A stretch of 46,559 nucleotides of DNA from Streptomyces phyllanthi. Its GTDB lineage: Bacteria; Actinomycetota; Actinomycetes; Streptomycetales; Streptomycetaceae. Shown one piece after another: positions 44,396 to 46,559 of the stretch. The notes below the pieces were generated by a model that was not told the origin of the DNA, did no database searches, and saw only the letters and a list, made by a program, of their open reading frames with translations. The DNA is taken from positions 1-46,559 of the forward strand of contig NZ_VJZE01000016.1 of assembly GCF_009377205.1 (NCBI RefSeq), given 5' to 3'. The translations under genes and the position numbers were made by a program. Each line of letters opens with the position of its first letter. Position 1 is the first letter of the stretch.

Positions 44396-45148
44396 ATGTT
44401 TTCTAAGGTGAGCGGTCCCATCCGGCTCGCGGACCAGGTCGCCGCGACGCTCTCGGCGGAGATCGAGTCGGGGCGGCTGGCTGAGGGCGACCGGCTGCCG
44501 ACCGAGGTGGAGCTGGTCAGGCAGCTGGGTGTCAGTCGCACCGTCGTGCGCGAGGCCCTCTCAAGGCTCCGCAACGCGGGCCTGGTCGAACCGCGCCAGG
44601 GGATCGGCGTGTTCGTCCTGCCGCGACGCACACGCCCGCTCGACCTCGAAGCCGAGGCCGCCGACACCAAGTCAAAGGTGCTGCAGATCGTGGAGGTACG
44701 CCGCGCCATGGAGGGCGAGGCAGCCTACCTCGCCGCCACCCGGGCCACACCCCACGACCTCGCGCGGATGCGTCAGGCCCTGGACACGATCGACTCGGCG
44801 GTCGCGGCCGACGGCGACGGCGTGGACGAGGATCTCGCCTTCCACCGGTCCATCGCCGAGTCGACCGGGAACACGGTGATGGTCTCGACGGTGCGGTACC
44901 TGGGCGAGGTGCTGCGCAGCGGTATCCGCGTCACGCGCGCGAACGAGGCACGCCGGAACGACTTCATCGAAGCGGTCCGGGAAGAGCACCAGGCCATCCT
45001 CACCGCCATCGAGGCAGGCGACGCCAGAGCGGCACGCACCGCCGCACGCCGCCACATGAAACACGCCGCCGCTCGGCTCCGGGACGCGGACGACGGATTC
45101 TGGACCGAGACCGAGGACCTCGACGTGGATCTCGACACCGCTCCCTGA
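44396..45148 (+). CDS. GntR/FadR family regulator (FCD domain) of the tetronate operon
   Basis: A 250-residue regulator. The winged helix is RLADQVAATLSAEIESGRLA, LPTEVELVRQLGVSRTVVRE, ALSRLRNAGLVEPRQG; the FCD domain shows the metal-ligand pattern in DEDLAFHRSIAESTGN, REEHQAILTAIEAGD and AARRHMKHAAARL. ATG 44396 lacks a ribosome site and directly follows a palindromic -10 box. It ends the tetronate operon and should bind the dyad upstream of ltnD, with a tetronate as likely inducer. Confidence 0.88.
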   Translation: MFSKVSGPIRLADQVAATLSAEIESGRLAEGDRLPTEVELVRQLGVSRTVVREALSRLRNAGLVEPRQGIGVFVLPRRTRPLDLEAEAADTKSKVLQIVEVRRAMEGEAAYLAATRATPHDLARMRQALDTIDSAVAADGDGVDEDLAFHRSIAESTGNTVMVSTVRYLGEVLRSGIRVTRANEARRNDFIEAVREEHQAILTAIEAGDARAARTAARRHMKHAAARLRDADDGFWTETEDLDVDLDTAP

Positions 45149-45184
45149 CGCGCGGGCGCGCCTGCGCCGATGTGGACGACAGAC

Positions 45185-45220
45185 CGGTGCCGGCCAGGTC
45201 CATGGGCCTGGCCGGCACCG
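45185..45220. terminator. Bidirectional terminator between the tetronate operon and the transaldolase gene
   Basis: CGGTGCCGGCCAGG (45185-45198) and CCTGGCCGGCACCG (45207-45220) pair perfectly over 14 bp around the loop tccatggg, between two convergent genes. Confidence 0.9.
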
Positions 45221-45231
45221 CCGCTACACGG

Positions 45232-46559
45232 TCACCCGTTCAGCCGGGAGTCGCCACGAGGTGACCGCGCGCCACGCACGGTGCTCAACAGGGCCTCCCA
45301 GGACTGCTGGAACTTGCGGATGCCCTCCGTCTGGAGGGCGTCGGCGACAGCGGCGTACGGGATGCCCATTTCCTCGACGGCGTCGAGGTCGGCGCGGGCC
45401 CGCGCGTAGGTGCCGGCGATGGTGTCGCCGGTGATCTCACCGTGGTCGGCTACGGCTTGCAGGGTGGTCTCCGGCATGGTGTTGACGGTGCCCGGTGCGA
45501 CCAACTCGGTGACGTACATCGTGTCCTCGTACGCCGGGTCCTTCACGCCTGTGGAGGCCCACAGCGGTCGCTGCTTGTTGGCGCCCTCGCGCTCCAGTGC
45601 GCTCCAGCGGTCGGACGACCGGGTCGAACTGTCGGCAGAGCCGAACACCTCCTCGTAAGCCTGGTAGGCGAGGCGTGCGTTGGCGATGGCTGCCCTGCCG
45701 CGCAGTGCCTTGGCCTCCTGGGTGCCCACGGCGTCCAGCCGCCTGTCGATCTCGGTGTCGACGCGGGAGACGAAGAAGGAGGCGACCGAGTGGATCTTCG
45801 ACAGGTCCAGGCCGCGCTCCTTGGCCTTCTCCAGACCGGCCAGGTAGGCGTCCATGACCTCGTGGTAGCGCTCCAGCGAGAAGATCAGCGTCACGTTCAC
45901 GCTGATGCCCATGCCGATGACCTCGGTGATGGCCGGCAGGCCCGCCCGGGTGGCCGGGATCTTGATCATGACGTTGGGGCGGTCGATCAACCAGGAGAGA
46001 TGCCTGGCCTCGGCGATCGTCGCGTCCGTGCCGTGTGCGAACCGAGGATCGACCTCGATGGAGACCCACCCGTCCCGGCCGCCGGTGGCGTCGAATGCCG
46101 GGCGCAGGATGTCGGCCGCGTCACGCACGTCCGCCGCGGTGATCACGCGGACCGCCTCGGCGACCGTCGCCCCGCGCAGCGCCAGGTCGTGGAGCTGATC
46201 GGCGTAGTCGCCACCGTCGCCGATCGCCTGCTGGAAGATCGTCGGGTTGGTGGTGACGCCCACGACGTGCTGCTGGTCGATCAGCCCGGCGAGGTTGCCG
46301 GACGTGATCCGCTTGCGCGACAGGTCGTCCAGCCAGATCGCCACGCCTTCCTCGGAGAGGCGCCTGAGGGGGGCGCCGTTCGTTGATGGTGCGGTTCCTG
46401 TTTCTCCAGCGAGGGCCAACTCCTGGGCGGCGGCGATGGATTCCCGAGCAACGGCGGCCACGTTCTCGGGAGTGAAGCCGTACTCGCGGAAGAGGACCTT
46501 GCCGTCGGCCGAGGCACCGAAGTGCTCCAGCGAGACGATGCGGCCCGCGTCCCCGACGT
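45232..46559 (-). CDS. tal: Transketolase C-terminus reading through into transaldolase (5'-partial)
   Basis: The minus-strand frame is open from the window edge to 45232. The first 45 residues, [20 protein letters not shown] and [20 protein letters not shown], are the end of a transketolase. No stop follows; after a linker of about 20 residues ([18 protein letters not shown]) the frame continues into a full transaldolase: [39 protein letters not shown], the Schiff-base Lys in [36 protein letters not shown] and [20 protein letters not shown]. There is no ATG, and no GTG or TTG with a correctly spaced ribosome site, between the two parts. A fused transketolase-transaldolase of the pentose phosphate pathway is the simplest reading; a sequencing error or internal start is the alternative. 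Confidence 0.85.
   Translation of the reverse strand, partial: VGDAGRIVSLEHFGASADGKVLFREYGFTPENVAAVARESIAAAQELALAGETGTAPSTNGAPLRRLSEEGVAIWLDDLSRKRITSGNLAGLIDQQHVVGVTTNPTIFQQAIGDGGDYADQLHDLALRGATVAEAVRVITAADVRDAADILRPAFDATGGRDGWVSIEVDPRFAHGTDATIAEARHLSWLIDRPNVMIKIPATRAGLPAITEVIGMGISVNVTLIFSLERYHEVMDAYLAGLEKAKERGLDLSKIHSVASFFVSRVDTEIDRRLDAVGTQEAKALRGRAAIANARLAYQAYEEVFGSADSSTRSSDRWSALEREGANKQRPLWASTGVKDPAYEDTMYVTELVAPGTVNTMPETTLQAVADHGEITGDTIAGTYARARADLDAVEEMGIPYAAVADALQTEGIRKFQQSWEALLSTVRGARSPRGDSRLNG

Overview
The window looks like chromosomal DNA of a Streptomyces-type actinomycete. It is very GC-rich, genes are packed with ATGA stop/start overlaps, GTG and TTG starts are used, there is a mycothiol-dependent isomerase homologue, and there is a short Cys-containing leader peptide of the kind found upstream of actinobacterial sulfur genes. 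I see no rRNA, tRNA, CRISPR array, phage or insertion sequence. All calls come from reading the sequence; no database search was run.

Layout. (1) 1-11.6 kb, aromatic and 2-hydroxy-acid catabolism: the 3' part of a homoprotocatechuate-type extradiol dioxygenase, an EcsC-family protein, an FAD/Fe-S D-lactate-type dehydrogenase with an MHS-family transporter and a divergent PucR regulator, 4-hydroxyphenylpyruvate dioxygenase with a divergent Lrp/AsnC regulator, and an IclR regulator. (2) 11.7-16.5 kb, homogentisate operon: hmgA, an uncharacterised gene, fahA, scoA, scoB. It has a clear promoter and an operator-like triple half-site, and it lacks a recognisable maleylacetoacetate isomerase. (3) 17-22.7 kb: a carboxylesterase, then a sulfur-scavenging block with a TauD/AtsK-like dioxygenase, an Rrf2 regulator, a leader peptide, and a sulfonate-type binding protein and ATPase whose permease is missing. 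(4) 22.9-25.9 kb: an NmrA-like oxidoreductase, a TetR regulator and a mycothiol-dependent isomerase homologue, linked by four matching operators.

(5) 26-36 kb looks like a one-carbon/glycine-betaine catabolic island in decay. Intact IclR, GntR, glyA, sdaA, purU, folD and a second IclR alternate with remnants: a ProV-like ATPase, an aldehyde dehydrogenase without its catalytic core, a sarcosine oxidase operon (soxB, soxD, soxG pieces) reduced to about 0.5 kb, a WYL regulator tail, an MFS piece and the N-terminus of a flavin monooxygenase. The surviving enzymes would interconvert glycine and serine, deaminate serine to pyruvate, and recycle one-carbon units on tetrahydrofolate. (6) 37.2-45.2 kb: a membrane protein, then a complete tetronate operon (ltnD, otnK, otnC, MFS transporter, otnI, denD, GntR) predicted to turn L-threonate and D-erythronate into dihydroxyacetone phosphate. 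(7) At the right edge, on the minus strand, the end of a transketolase reads without a stop into a complete transaldolase.

The strongest leads are the unknown gene in the homogentisate operon, the transketolase-transaldolase read-through, the TetR operator quartet with identical 29-bp spacing, the operator shared by two IclR paralogues, and the collapsed sox operon.
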